Positions 30,798 to 43,626 of a DNA stretch of 56,132 bases are shown here, in pieces (position 1 is the first letter of the stretch; each line of letters starts with the position of its first letter). Source of the stretch: JBGSMF01 sp964651475 (GTDB lineage: Bacteria; Chloroflexota; Anaerolineae; Fen-1058); the NCBI GenBank assembly GCA_964651475.1, contig CAZYXV010000025.1, forward strand, positions 1 to 56,132, given 5' to 3'. The translations under genes were made by a program, and so were the position numbers. The notes beneath the pieces are model-generated. The model had not been told where the DNA came from. It worked only from the letters and a program-made list of their open reading frames with translations, and made no database searches.

Positions 30798-33176
30798 ATG
30801 TCAAAAAAGAAAACCTTACGTCAACATTCGATTCAAAAACGTTTCACTCAGCAACCCACCAAACCCGCCAAGGCGGCGCCGCGTCAACCCACCACTGAGG
30901 ACCTCAGGCAAGAAGGACTGCGCGCCTTCAGGGCAGGCCGCTACGTGGATGCGATCAATCTGTGGGAAAAAATCTGGCCTGAGGCGCAAGATGGCGCATT
31001 GGCAGCGGCGTTGGCCGAGGCGCACTTTAGGCAGGCGGTCATACCGGGTATTGGAGCAAACTCGCTGCCGCCGCTGGAGCGCGCGACCTGTCTGGCGCCG
31101 GCCGATGCGAAATATGCCTATTATCGGGGCGTGGCATTGCACAAGGTCGGACAAGTCGCCGAGGCTATGGAGGCGTATCGCCGGGCGATTGCCAACGGGT
31201 TATCGCGGCGGGAAGCAGGCATGGTCATTGCGCTGGCCGCGTTGGAGCTTGATCCACACGCGGATTTATCAGCGGTGGCTGGCGTTTCACCTCAAGATCG
31301 CCAGGCGCTCGCGCCGCTGGCGGATTTTTTGCAGGGCAAGCCTCAGGCCGAGCCGCCCAAATCCCTGCTGGGTGGCATTGCAGAGCGCCTCAACATCGCC
31401 CGTCCCTCATCCTGGCGCGCCGTGTTTGATGGAGTGCTGGCAATGGCCGCGGGCAAGACCGCGGAGGCGCGCCAGGCATTGATGAACATCGAAGGCAAGC
31501 AGCTGCCGCGCAGCGCCAACGCGGTGCGTTGGTATTACATTGGGGTCGGGGCGGCGCGCGCTGGCGATAAGGTGATGGCGATTGAAGCGTGGAAGCAAGT
31601 TCAACGCCTCGCCTCGAACCTGTCTCCCGCCACCCATCGGAGCCTGGTCAATAACCTGGTGGCAATTTATGCCCGCCAATCGGCGGAAAAATCCGCCGCC
31701 GGCAATTGGTCCCAGGCCGCTCAAGATGCATTGGAGGGGCTTGGTTTGCTGCCCGGCGATACGACCTTGAGCAACCTGGCGATAACGGCGCTCGACCAGT
31801 CTGCGCGCGCGGCGGCTGGGGCCGGCGACTGGGGCGCGGCGGGGCGAGCCTGGGCCCAGGCCCGGCAAGTGTTGAGCGGCATGCCAGGCGGCAGTACACC
31901 TCGCCCCATCGTACACAACCTGGCGCTGGCCTACGAAGCTGTGGAGCAATGGGAAGACGCGGCAGAAGCCTGGCGCGCCATGTTGCGCACCAAGCCCCGC
32001 AAAAAGACGGCGGAGGGATTCAGCGACGCGCATTGGACGTGGGTGCGCAAGCGCGTGATCGAGTGTTACAAGCGGGCCGGGCGGCCCGACGAGGCCATCA
32101 CCATCTTCCGCCAGGCGCTCAAGGCCAACCCTGACGACGCCGATATGCAACTGGACCTGGCAGAGGCATTGCTGGCCAACGAGCAGGAACAATCCGCCGT
32201 CAACGAGCTAGAGAAACTGCTCGACAAACACCCCGATCACGTGGGGGCGTTGTCTCGCCTGGCCGAGGTGTATGGCAGTTGGAATGACTGGCACGCGGCC
32301 GCACAAACCATGCGGCGGGCGCTGGAAGTCGAGCCAGAGAACGAAGATTTGCGGCGGCGCACGGCGCACGTGCTGGCCGAATGTGGGCACGCCTATAACG
32401 AGCAGAGTCAGTACGCCCAGGCGCGCGCCATGTACGAAAACGCGCTCAAGTACGCGCCCGACGACTATAACCTGTACTTTAACCTGGCGCGGGCCGAATT
32501 CAATGGCCGCCAGACCGAAGCCGCGCGCCGCTATCTCGAGCGCGCTCTGGAGATGGGCAAAGACCAGGCTGACGCTTACGCACAGGCGTTTATATGCTGG
32601 GTCGTTGAACGAAAACTCGACGAAGCGCGCAAAATTTTGGCGCGCGGAGAAGCCAGCGGCAAACTAAGCCCCGAATTTTACGTCAAGACCGGCGTCGAGT
32701 GCCTGGAGCGTTCCGCGCCGCCGCCCGATATGCCCAACCCGCTCAGCATGATTTTAAACAAGCCTAAACCCAAACCGCCCAAACAGAAACAGATCGTGCA
32801 CAATGAACTGCACGTCATGGGCCAAGAGTTGCTCGAACGGGCCATTGCGCTTGGGACCGAGGCAGACGTGCTGCGCCGCATCCTCGGCGAATTGGGGCCA
32901 ATGCAGCCAGAGTTGTGCCTGCCGTATGCGCAGCGCCTGGCCCGGTGCACGCCCGAAGACCCGCAAACGTGGCTTTTGTTGGGCCTGATGTATGGCTTGA
33001 ACAGCCAGGTCAAAGAAGCGCAAGACGCGCTGCGCCAGGGCGAGCGCCTCGCTCGCAAGCAAGGCGACTATGCGCTCGCGCGGCATATAAAGGAAACCAT
33101 TCGAGCGGTCGCCGATCCATTCTTCGCCACCATGTTCAAAATGGCGCCACTCTTGGATGAGCTCGGATTGGATTGA
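30798..33176 (+). CDS. TPR-repeat protein heading the Hsp70 operon
   Basis: A 792-residue protein made mainly of tetratricopeptide repeats, for example EAIT-type helices around RPDEAITIFRQALKANPDD, and YAQARAMYENALKYAPDDYN. The N-terminus is basic (MSKKKTLRQHSIQKRF), and residues about 640-680 form a Pro/Lys-rich linker. It has no signal peptide. Its stop overlaps the start of the J-protein gene (TGATG), so it is translated with the chaperone genes. It may hand clients to the Hsp70; this is inference. Confidence 0.85.
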   Translation: MSKKKTLRQHSIQKRFTQQPTKPAKAAPRQPTTEDLRQEGLRAFRAGRYVDAINLWEKIWPEAQDGALAAALAEAHFRQAVIPGIGANSLPPLERATCLAPADAKYAYYRGVALHKVGQVAEAMEAYRRAIANGLSRREAGMVIALAALELDPHADLSAVAGVSPQDRQALAPLADFLQGKPQAEPPKSLLGGIAERLNIARPSSWRAVFDGVLAMAAGKTAEARQALMNIEGKQLPRSANAVRWYYIGVGAARAGDKVMAIEAWKQVQRLASNLSPATHRSLVNNLVAIYARQSAEKSAAGNWSQAAQDALEGLGLLPGDTTLSNLAITALDQSARAAAGAGDWGAAGRAWAQARQVLSGMPGGSTPRPIVHNLALAYEAVEQWEDAAEAWRAMLRTKPRKKTAEGFSDAHWTWVRKRVIECYKRAGRPDEAITIFRQALKANPDDADMQLDLAEALLANEQEQSAVNELEKLLDKHPDHVGALSRLAEVYGSWNDWHAAAQTMRRALEVEPENEDLRRRTAHVLAECGHAYNEQSQYAQARAMYENALKYAPDDYNLYFNLARAEFNGRQTEAARRYLERALEMGKDQADAYAQAFICWVVERKLDEARKILARGEASGKLSPEFYVKTGVECLERSAPPPDMPNPLSMILNKPKPKPPKQKQIVHNELHVMGQELLERAIALGTEADVLRRILGELGPMQPELCLPYAQRLARCTPEDPQTWLLLGLMYGLNSQVKEAQDALRQGERLARKQGDYALARHIKETIRAVADPFFATMFKMAPLLDELGLD

Positions 33177-33532
33177 TGGGTAGAGTTATGGTAGAGTCGA
33201 AATCGAGTGATCCATATCTGGTACTACAAGTGAGCCGCGCGGCGACGCAAGACGAGATCAAGCAGGCTTATTTTTCCCAGGTGCGCCTGCACCCGCCCGA
33301 ACGCGAGCCGGAGGCCTTTAAACAAATCCGCGCCGCTTACGACCAACTCAAGACGCCTGAAAAGCGGGTTGAAGCGGACATGCGCTTGCTGGAAGAATGG
33401 CTGCCCCGCCCGGCGCGTTTGCCGGAGCCGGATTTTGCGGTTCACCCCGAAGATATGCTGACCTTGTTCAAGATAGATACGGATCTGTCTCGCACTGATT
33501 TGCGCGACGAGTTTCGAGAGGTGCGCTTGTGA
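33176..33532 (+). CDS. J-domain-like protein with HPP instead of HPD
   Basis: A 118-residue protein with a J-domain: DPYLVLQVSRAATQDEIKQA, then LHPPEREPEAFKQIRAAYDQ. The essential HPD tripeptide is HPP here (residues 39-41). Loss of the Asp normally abolishes stimulation of Hsp70 ATPase. The rest of the protein is short, with no zinc or client domain. It overlaps the TPR gene (TGATG) and the GrpE gene (GTGA), so it is in the middle of a tight operon. Confidence 0.85.
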   Translation: MGRVMVESKSSDPYLVLQVSRAATQDEIKQAYFSQVRLHPPEREPEAFKQIRAAYDQLKTPEKRVEADMRLLEEWLPRPARLPEPDFAVHPEDMLTLFKIDTDLSRTDLRDEFREVRL

Positions 33533-34383
33533 GTCAAGAGTCTCCATTTATTCGGTGGAGCCATCAGGCCAAAGAGTGGCTGCAAAACGTGCTGGGCGCG
33601 CGCCCGGCAGGCAATGGCGCAACTCCAAGTGACCAGCCGGCCAACGAACACGTTGTTCAACCCGCTGCGCCGCCGCCCGATCTCAGCGGCCTGGAAAAGC
33701 AAGTTGCCAAGTTGGGACGCGAGCAGTTCAAGCTCAATGCGATGCTGGAGGCGCAGCAGCAGCAGGTACAGGCTGCCTTGCAACAATTGCGCGAGCAGGA
33801 CGAGCGGCGCGAAAAAGAACGCGCCGACGCGCTGGCGCGCCGCCAGGCCGAGCAGGCCGAGGCGCGTTTGCAAGTAATTCAGCGTTTGTTGCCCGTGATG
33901 GATGGGCTTGACGAAGCGCTGGCCGCCGGCGAGCGCCTGCTGGAGCGCGCTCCGTCTCCCCTTCAGATGCAAGAAATTGGCAAGCTGGATAATGCTCCTT
34001 TGCCGTGGTGGCAAGTGCTGGCCGCCTGGCCGCTTTTCTTGATCGGACTGGTGTCTCCCAGGCTGGCAGGCCGGCGGCAACATCGCCGGCAAATTGTGGC
34101 AAACTTGTCCACCGACATGGCCGCCTGGGAAGACGCCCAGATTGCGTGGCTGCGCGGCCTGGAACTGGTGCGCGAGCGTCTGCTCGAAACACTCGCCGTC
34201 GAAGGCGTCGAGCCGGTCGAAACGGTCGGACGCCTGTTTGATCCCCATCGCCACGCCGCGGTGGACACTGCGCCGGCTGGGCCGGACGCGCCGCCGGGAA
34301 CGATCGTGTCCGAATTGAGGCGTGGGTATATCGTCGGCTCGCGCGTGCTGCGCTACGCCGAGGTCGTTGTGGCGCGCGAGTAG
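33529..34383 (+). CDS. GrpE-like nucleotide exchange factor with internal hydrophobic segment
   Basis: A 284-residue GrpE-like protein. A long coiled coil spans about 51-140 (LEKQVAKLGREQFKLN onward, many Gln/Glu). A four-helix-like segment follows (DGLDEALAAGERLLER). The C-terminal beta domain begins near 230: RLFDPHRHAAVDT with GTIVSELRRGYIVGSRVLRY. The usual family is near 180-200 residues; here residues 158-180 (LPWWQVLAAWPLFLIGLVSP) form a hydrophobic insert that may sit at or in a membrane. GTG start overlaps the J gene stop. Confidence 0.85.
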   Translation: MSQESPFIRWSHQAKEWLQNVLGARPAGNGATPSDQPANEHVVQPAAPPPDLSGLEKQVAKLGREQFKLNAMLEAQQQQVQAALQQLREQDERREKERADALARRQAEQAEARLQVIQRLLPVMDGLDEALAAGERLLERAPSPLQMQEIGKLDNAPLPWWQVLAAWPLFLIGLVSPRLAGRRQHRRQIVANLSTDMAAWEDAQIAWLRGLELVRERLLETLAVEGVEPVETVGRLFDPHRHAAVDTAPAGPDAPPGTIVSELRRGYIVGSRVLRYAEVVVARE

Positions 34384-34427
34384 GGGCGCCTGGTTTTATC
34401 ATTCTAGAATCGAGGAATATCAACGTA

Positions 34428-36143
34428 ATGAGCAAGATTATTGGCATTGATCTAGGCACTACTTTTTCGGCGGTGGGCTTTGTGCGCGAGGGCAAAAGCG
34501 TCATCCTCCCCAGCGGGCACGAACGCATTGTGCCGTCGGTGGTAGGCTTTTCGCCCGAAGGCAAGTTGTTGGTGGGCACGCCGGCCCGCAACCAATACGT
34601 GCTGTATCCCGAAAACACTGTGCGTTCGATCAAGCGCAAAATGGGCGCTAACGAGACGGTCACACTGAACGGGCGTGATTACACGCCCCCGGAAATCTCG
34701 GCCATCATTTTGCGCGAAATGAAACGCATTGCCGAAGCGAACCTGGGCGAAGAAATTACGCGCGCCGTCATCACCGTCCCGGCCTATTTCTCCGACGCCG
34801 CCCGCCAGGCCACCAAGGATGCGGGCGAAATCGCCGGCTTTACGGTCGAGCGCATCATCAACGAGCCGACGGCAGCCGCGCTGGCGTATGGGTTGGATCG
34901 CGTTCAAGAGCGGCAGATGGTGGCGGTGTACGATCTGGGCGGCGGCACGTTCGACGTTTCAGTCATTGAGTTGAACAGCGGCGTGATCGAGGTGCGCGCC
35001 AGTCACGGCAATACCCGCCTGGGCGGCGACGACTTTGACGAGCGGCTGATGAATCACCTGGCGAGCGTGTTTGAAAAAGAGCACGGCGTTGACCCCCGCC
35101 AGGATCGCAAAGGCGTGGCGCGTCTCACGCGCGCCGCCGAAGAAGCCAAAATCGAACTGTCGGCCAAACCATTCACGCGCGTGCGCGAAGAATACCTGCT
35201 CGAAAAAGACGGCAAGGCGCTCCATTTGGATGTTGAAGTCTCGCGCCACGAGTTTGAAGAGATGATTCGCGATTTGCTGGAAGGCACGCTGGATGCGTTC
35301 GACGAATCGCTGTCGGACGCCGGTCTCCAGGCGGCTGACCTGGACCGCGTGCTGTTTGTGGGCGGATCGACGCGCATCCCGCTGGTGTGGGAAATGGTGA
35401 CGGCGCACACCGGCCACGAGCCGTTGGTGGCCGTCAATCCCGACGAAGCGGTGGCGTTGGGCGCTGGCGTTCAGGCGGCTATTATCGCCGGTGAACCGTT
35501 GGAGGCCATCCTGGTGGACGTCACGCCGCACTCGTTGGGCATCGAGGTGGTCACGTGGCGCTTTGGACAAATGATCCCTGATCGCTTTGCGCCGATCATT
35601 CACCGCAACACCACCATCCCCACTTCGCACGCCGAGATGTTCTCGGCGGTTTACCCCGACCAGACAGCCATTCAGGTCAAAGTTTACCAGGGCGAAGAGC
35701 CGGTGGCGTCACGCAATACGTTATTGGGCGAGTTTCTGTTTGACAATCTCAAGCCAGAGACCCCCGGCCACCCCCCGACAATTATGGTCCAATTCGACCT
35801 GGACCTGAATGGCATCTTGAGCGTGACGGCTGTGGATCGCGGCACCAAGAGAGAAGACGGCATCACCGTCACAGCCGAGCACCGCCGGATGAACGTGAGC
35901 GAAAAGGCGGCCGCCGCCGAACACATTGCCGGGCTGGCTATGGCAACCCAGCCGGCCCCGGAAGAATTGACGGCATTGCTGACCCGCGCCCGGCAATTGC
36001 TCGCCAGCCGGCACCAGGGGCTGGAAGACCTGGAAGACTTGGTGGGCGAGATTGAAGAATCCATTCAGGCCGGCAACTCTGAAGAACAGCAAGACCTGGC
36101 TGACGAGTTGCTGGATGTGTTATACGATTTGGAAGAGGAATAA
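34428..36143 (+). CDS. DnaK-like Hsp70 chaperone
   Basis: A 571-residue Hsp70. The nucleotide-binding domain has GIDLGTTFSAVGFV, the phosphate 2 loop AVYDLGGGTFDVSV and VLFVGGSTRIPLV. The substrate domain spans about 390-500. The helical lid is short and ends in an acidic tail (LDVLYDLEEE), without the EEVD-type or long Gly-rich tail of DnaK. It is about 40-60 residues shorter than housekeeping DnaK. With GrpE, J- and TPR-protein it forms a chaperone operon distinct from a housekeeping dnaK operon, which should lie elsewhere. Confidence 0.92.
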   Translation: MSKIIGIDLGTTFSAVGFVREGKSVILPSGHERIVPSVVGFSPEGKLLVGTPARNQYVLYPENTVRSIKRKMGANETVTLNGRDYTPPEISAIILREMKRIAEANLGEEITRAVITVPAYFSDAARQATKDAGEIAGFTVERIINEPTAAALAYGLDRVQERQMVAVYDLGGGTFDVSVIELNSGVIEVRASHGNTRLGGDDFDERLMNHLASVFEKEHGVDPRQDRKGVARLTRAAEEAKIELSAKPFTRVREEYLLEKDGKALHLDVEVSRHEFEEMIRDLLEGTLDAFDESLSDAGLQAADLDRVLFVGGSTRIPLVWEMVTAHTGHEPLVAVNPDEAVALGAGVQAAIIAGEPLEAILVDVTPHSLGIEVVTWRFGQMIPDRFAPIIHRNTTIPTSHAEMFSAVYPDQTAIQVKVYQGEEPVASRNTLLGEFLFDNLKPETPGHPPTIMVQFDLDLNGILSVTAVDRGTKREDGITVTAEHRRMNVSEKAAAAEHIAGLAMATQPAPEELTALLTRARQLLASRHQGLEDLEDLVGEIEESIQAGNSEEQQDLADELLDVLYDLEEE

Positions 36144-36172
36144 GATACCCGGTTGTGTGAGGAGAATTTTTG

Positions 36173-37546
36173 ATGAGAGAACGTGCGCTTGAATACGCCT
36201 CCAATCAACGCGGCCAGTTTTTTGAAGAATTGCGCGAGCTGTTAAGCATTCCCAGCATCAGCGCTCAACCCAAACACCGGCAAGATATAGAACGGACCGC
36301 TCAATGGCTGGCTGACCACTTACGCCGTGTTGGCCTTGTAGGCGCCAGGGTCGTGCCGACTTCCGGCCATCCTATCGTCGTGGGCGAGTGGATGGGCGCC
36401 GGCCGCGCGCCCACAGTGTTGATCTATGGCCACTATGACGTGCAGCCGCCGGAGCCGTTTGAATTGTGGAACTTTCCCCCGTTCCAGCCTACCGTGCGAG
36501 ATAATTACGTATATGCGCGCGGCGTGTCGGACGACAAGGGGCAGTTGTTCGTCCACGTCAAGGCTGTGGAAGCCTATCTTAAAACCAGCGGCAAATTGCC
36601 GGTCAATGTCAAATTCCTCATTGAGGGAGAAGAAGAAATCGGCGGGCCAAGCTTGCCGTCTTTTATCGAGGCGTATCGAGAACAATTAGCGTGCGACGTG
36701 GCGCTGATTTCCGACTCTGCCATGCCCACCCCCGACCAGCCGGCCATCACTTACGGACTGCGTGGAATATGCTATATGCAAGTCGAGGTCGAGGGGCCAG
36801 ATCACGATTTACATTCGGGGGCGTTCGGCGGCGCAGTGTACAATCCCATCCAGGCGCTGGCGGAAATGGTTAGCAAGATGAAGGATGCCGAGGGGCACAT
36901 CACCGTGCCCGGCTTTTACGACCGGGTTCGCCTCCTGTCAGATCAAGACCGTCGTATTATCAACAGCGTGCCGTTGGAAAAAGCCAAGTTCTGCCAGGAC
37001 GCGGGTGTTGCGGATACGTGGGGAGAGGCTGGTTACACAATTCTCGAACAAATCAGCGCGCGCCCCACCCTCGAGTGCAACGGCATCTGGGGCGGCTATA
37101 CCGACGAGGGATCCAAAACCGTGTTGCCCAGCAAAGCCTGTGCCAAGATCAGCATGCGCCTGGTGCCGGATCAAACGCCGGAAGACATTGCGGCAATGTT
37201 CCGCGACTATGTGCTGAGCATTGCACCGCCCCAGGTCAAGGTGACGGTGCGCGATTTGCACGGTGGACTGCCAGCCCTGATGGATCGAGACGCTCCCGCG
37301 ATGCAGGCCGCCTGTGTCGCGCTGGAACACGCTTTTGGCGCCAAACCCGTCTTTACGCGCGACGGCGGTAGCGTCCCAATTGTAGCCGCCATCCAAAGCG
37401 TTTTAGGAGCGCCCACCGTCATGATGGATTTGGGATTGCCGGACGATAATCTTCACAGCCCGAACGAAAAATTTTACCTTCCCAATTTTTACCGGGGAAT
37501 TGACGCCTCGATTTACTTTTTAGACGAGTTGGCGCGGCTGCAATGA
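36173..37546 (+). CDS. M20-family dipeptidase/peptidase
   Basis: A 457-residue metallopeptidase. Zinc ligands are in YGHYDVQPPEPFELW (His, Asp), the catalytic Glu pair in IEGEEEIGGPSL, and a further His in DDNLHSPNEKF. A dimerisation lid occupies about 190-330. The closest match I recall is the M20 dipeptidase group that cleaves short peptides. ATG at 36173 after gtgaggagaattttt; a TTG lies one codon upstream. It follows the Hsp70 gene by 30 bases and may be part of the same transcript. Confidence 0.93.
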   Translation: MRERALEYASNQRGQFFEELRELLSIPSISAQPKHRQDIERTAQWLADHLRRVGLVGARVVPTSGHPIVVGEWMGAGRAPTVLIYGHYDVQPPEPFELWNFPPFQPTVRDNYVYARGVSDDKGQLFVHVKAVEAYLKTSGKLPVNVKFLIEGEEEIGGPSLPSFIEAYREQLACDVALISDSAMPTPDQPAITYGLRGICYMQVEVEGPDHDLHSGAFGGAVYNPIQALAEMVSKMKDAEGHITVPGFYDRVRLLSDQDRRIINSVPLEKAKFCQDAGVADTWGEAGYTILEQISARPTLECNGIWGGYTDEGSKTVLPSKACAKISMRLVPDQTPEDIAAMFRDYVLSIAPPQVKVTVRDLHGGLPALMDRDAPAMQAACVALEHAFGAKPVFTRDGGSVPIVAAIQSVLGAPTVMMDLGLPDDNLHSPNEKFYLPNFYRGIDASIYFLDELARLQ

Positions 37547-37555
37547 CGCACAATC

Positions 37556-37593
37556 AAAAACGCCGCCTGGCCTTTGGGCCAGGCGGCGTTTTT
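37556..37593. terminator. Bidirectional terminator between the M20 gene and rpoC
   Basis: Arms of 17 bases, 37556-37572 (aaaaacgccgcctggcc) and 37577-37593 (ggccaggcggcgttttt), with loop tttg. A runs and T runs on both sides make it work in both directions. Confidence 0.9.
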
Positions 37594-37608
37594 GTTCTCA
37601 CGCCTTTT

Positions 37609-41820
<4,212 letters not shown>

Positions 41821-41898
41821 CGACACCTCCCTGAACCTATGTAAGCGCAAAGAAGCGCACGAGAAAACTCTGCGCTTCAATGATCATATTATCTGTTT

Positions 41899-41925
41899 TG
41901 CCTGGGAAATAGGCATATCCAGGCA
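41899..41925 (-). promoter_or_regulatory. Hairpin in the rpoC leader
   Basis: Arms tgcctgg (41899-41905 on the plus strand) and ccaggca (41919-41925), with about 13 bases between. It lies just after the predicted transcription start of rpoC on the minus strand, so could affect mRNA stability or early elongation. Confidence 0.4.
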
Positions 41926-41953
41926 ATTATACCTGCTTCTAGTAAGCTGTCAA
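41926..41953 (-). promoter_or_regulatory. Consensus promoter of rpoC
   Basis: On the minus strand, TTGACA (41953-41948), a 16-base spacer and TATAAT (41931-41926). Both hexamers are perfect. The leader to GTG 41820 is about 100 bases. Confidence 0.85.
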
Positions 41954-41983
41954 GCACGTAACACAACCCTGATTCTGGCCGGG

Positions 41984-42011
41984 TTGACATGATGGCAGTC
42001 TGTGTTACACT
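41984..42011 (+). promoter_or_regulatory. Promoter of the trmI-like gene
   Basis: TTGACA (41984-41989), a 16-base spacer and TACACT (42006-42011). It starts a leader of only about 23 bases before ATG 42041 and rules out the in-frame GTG at 42002. The divergent rpoC promoter is 30 bases away. Confidence 0.75.
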
Positions 42012-42040
42012 CTGCGCAACCTATTCTACGGACTTGGACT

Positions 42041-42850
42041 ATGACTCTAGCCCGCGACGGCGACCTGGCCTTGCTTATCAATTTACGTGACGAGAAACGT
42101 TATCTAGTCAAGCTGCAAAGCGGCGGCGCGCTTCACTCGCATCGCGGCATTGTTTCTCACGACGAGTGCATCGGGCAGCCGTGGGGGCGCGTTGTGCACA
42201 CCCAGCTCCACATGCCGTTCCTGGTCGTAGAGCCTTCCACGGCTGATCTCGTTCGCTATATCAAGCGAACCACCCAGATTTTATTTCCCAAGGATATTGG
42301 TTACATCTTGTTAAAATTATCCGTCCGGCCAGGGCGTCTGATCGTGGAGGCCGGCACGGGCAGCGGCGGCATGACATTGGCGATGGCCTTGGCGCTTGCG
42401 CCTGTTGGCAAACTGGTCACCTACGAAGTGCGTCCCGAAATGCAGGCGCTGGCCATCAAAAATCTGGCCCGGCACGGCATCCCGCCCGGTGTGGTCGAGT
42501 TCAAGTTGCGCGACATTGCCGACGGCGTGGACGAGACACAAGCTGATGCGTTTTTCTTGGACGTGGCGCAGCCGTGGGACTATGTCTCTCAGGTAGCCGC
42601 CTGCTTGCGCAGTGGCGGATTCTTTGCCACGATTATTCCCACGATGAATCAGGTTATCCCCACCATCGCCGCGCTAGAGAGTGGACCGTTTGGGCTGATT
42701 GAGATGGAAGAAGTGTTGCTGCGCCATTACAAAGCCGTGTCCACGCGGGTTCGTCCGTCCGACCGCATGGTAGCGCACACGGCCTATTTGATTTTCGCTC
42801 GAAAACTAGAAGCGCGCACGGCCACAACAACAAGCCCGGCGGACAGTTAG
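42041..42850 (+). CDS. trmI: tRNA (adenine-N1)-methyltransferase, TrmI-like
   Basis: A 269-residue class I methyltransferase. The N-terminal SAM-free part contains GIVSHDECIGQPWGR and is followed by FPKDIGYILLKLSVRPGRLI. Motif I is VEAGTGSGGMTLAMA and motif IV LDVAQPWDYVSQ. This layout is that of the TrmI family that makes m1A58 in tRNA T-loops. The start is at 42041, as the promoter's -10 overlaps upstream codons. It converges with the L25 gene. Confidence 0.93.
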   Translation: MTLARDGDLALLINLRDEKRYLVKLQSGGALHSHRGIVSHDECIGQPWGRVVHTQLHMPFLVVEPSTADLVRYIKRTTQILFPKDIGYILLKLSVRPGRLIVEAGTGSGGMTLAMALALAPVGKLVTYEVRPEMQALAIKNLARHGIPPGVVEFKLRDIADGVDETQADAFFLDVAQPWDYVSQVAACLRSGGFFATIIPTMNQVIPTIAALESGPFGLIEMEEVLLRHYKAVSTRVRPSDRMVAHTAYLIFARKLEARTATTTSPADS

Positions 42851-42906
42851 CCTGACCGTCGGGCTGGGCGTTGAACCACGTTGCGCAAAAACGAACCGCG
42901 CTTTGT

Positions 42907-43557
42907 TTACTCTTCTTCCTCTTCAACTTTGCCCTTGCTGATAACTTCGACTTCGGCAGTTTCAGCCAGCGGGGCTTCTTCTATCTCTTCTTTACGCATC
43001 GGCGTGATGCGGACCACCACGTCCTCTGGTTCGGCCAGGATTTCCACGTTCTCGGCCAATGCGGCCAGGTCCTTCACCTGAATTTCCATGCCGACCTGGT
43101 CCAATGTGGAAATATCCACCCGCACAGATTCGATCAAATCGGCGGGCAGACATTCGATCTCGATTTCGTCCATCGTTTGCAATACGATGCCCTCGTTGCG
43201 AGTTACAGGCAGGGACTCGCCAGTGATGACGATGGGCACGCTGAGGCGAATCTTTTCCTTCATCGAAACGGCCAAAAAGTCCACGTGGTAAAAACTGCCC
43301 GAGATAGGCTCGCGCTGAACCTGGCGCACGAGCGCCAACTGAGGCTTGGGCTCGCCCTCGATGTTTAACGTGATCAGGCGGCTGGTGCCAGCCTTGGCCA
43401 GCACCCGGCTGAACAGGCGCGTTTCCATCTGAAGCGCCATAGATTTGTCCAGATGCCGTCCGTACAACACGGCTGGCACCATGCCGCTACGACGCAGGCG
43501 GCTGACTTGCTTGCCAATCGTCGTCCTTTTGGATACTGCAAGTTCGATCTGTTCCAT
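42907..43557 (-). CDS. rplY: 50S ribosomal protein L25 (long, Ctc type)
   Basis: A 216-residue L25/Ctc protein. The N-terminal 5S-rRNA-binding domain contains AVLYGRHLDKSMALQ, and the C-terminal TL5-type domain contains IECLPADLIESVRVDIS. It ends in an acidic tail (VEEEEE). It is the long form with both domains. The start ATG follows aaaggtgagaaa. Confidence 0.95.
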   Translation of the reverse strand: MEQIELAVSKRTTIGKQVSRLRRSGMVPAVLYGRHLDKSMALQMETRLFSRVLAKAGTSRLITLNIEGEPKPQLALVRQVQREPISGSFYHVDFLAVSMKEKIRLSVPIVITGESLPVTRNEGIVLQTMDEIEIECLPADLIESVRVDISTLDQVGMEIQVKDLAALAENVEILAEPEDVVVRITPMRKEEIEEAPLAETAEVEVISKGKVEEEEE

Positions 43558-43626
43558 TTTCTCACCTTTAACTCAGAGACGGCGCCACGCCCCGCGCATC
43601 GGCGGCCCGGCCCTGGTAGAATTGTG

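Noticed and set aside
33176..33532. Treating the HPP J-protein as a pseudogene
   Set aside because: The frame is intact and overlaps both neighbours in a tight operon, so it is more likely functional and altered.
42002..42040. Earlier GTG start for the trmI-like gene
   Set aside because: The codons overlap the promoter's -10 element, so the transcript would start inside them.
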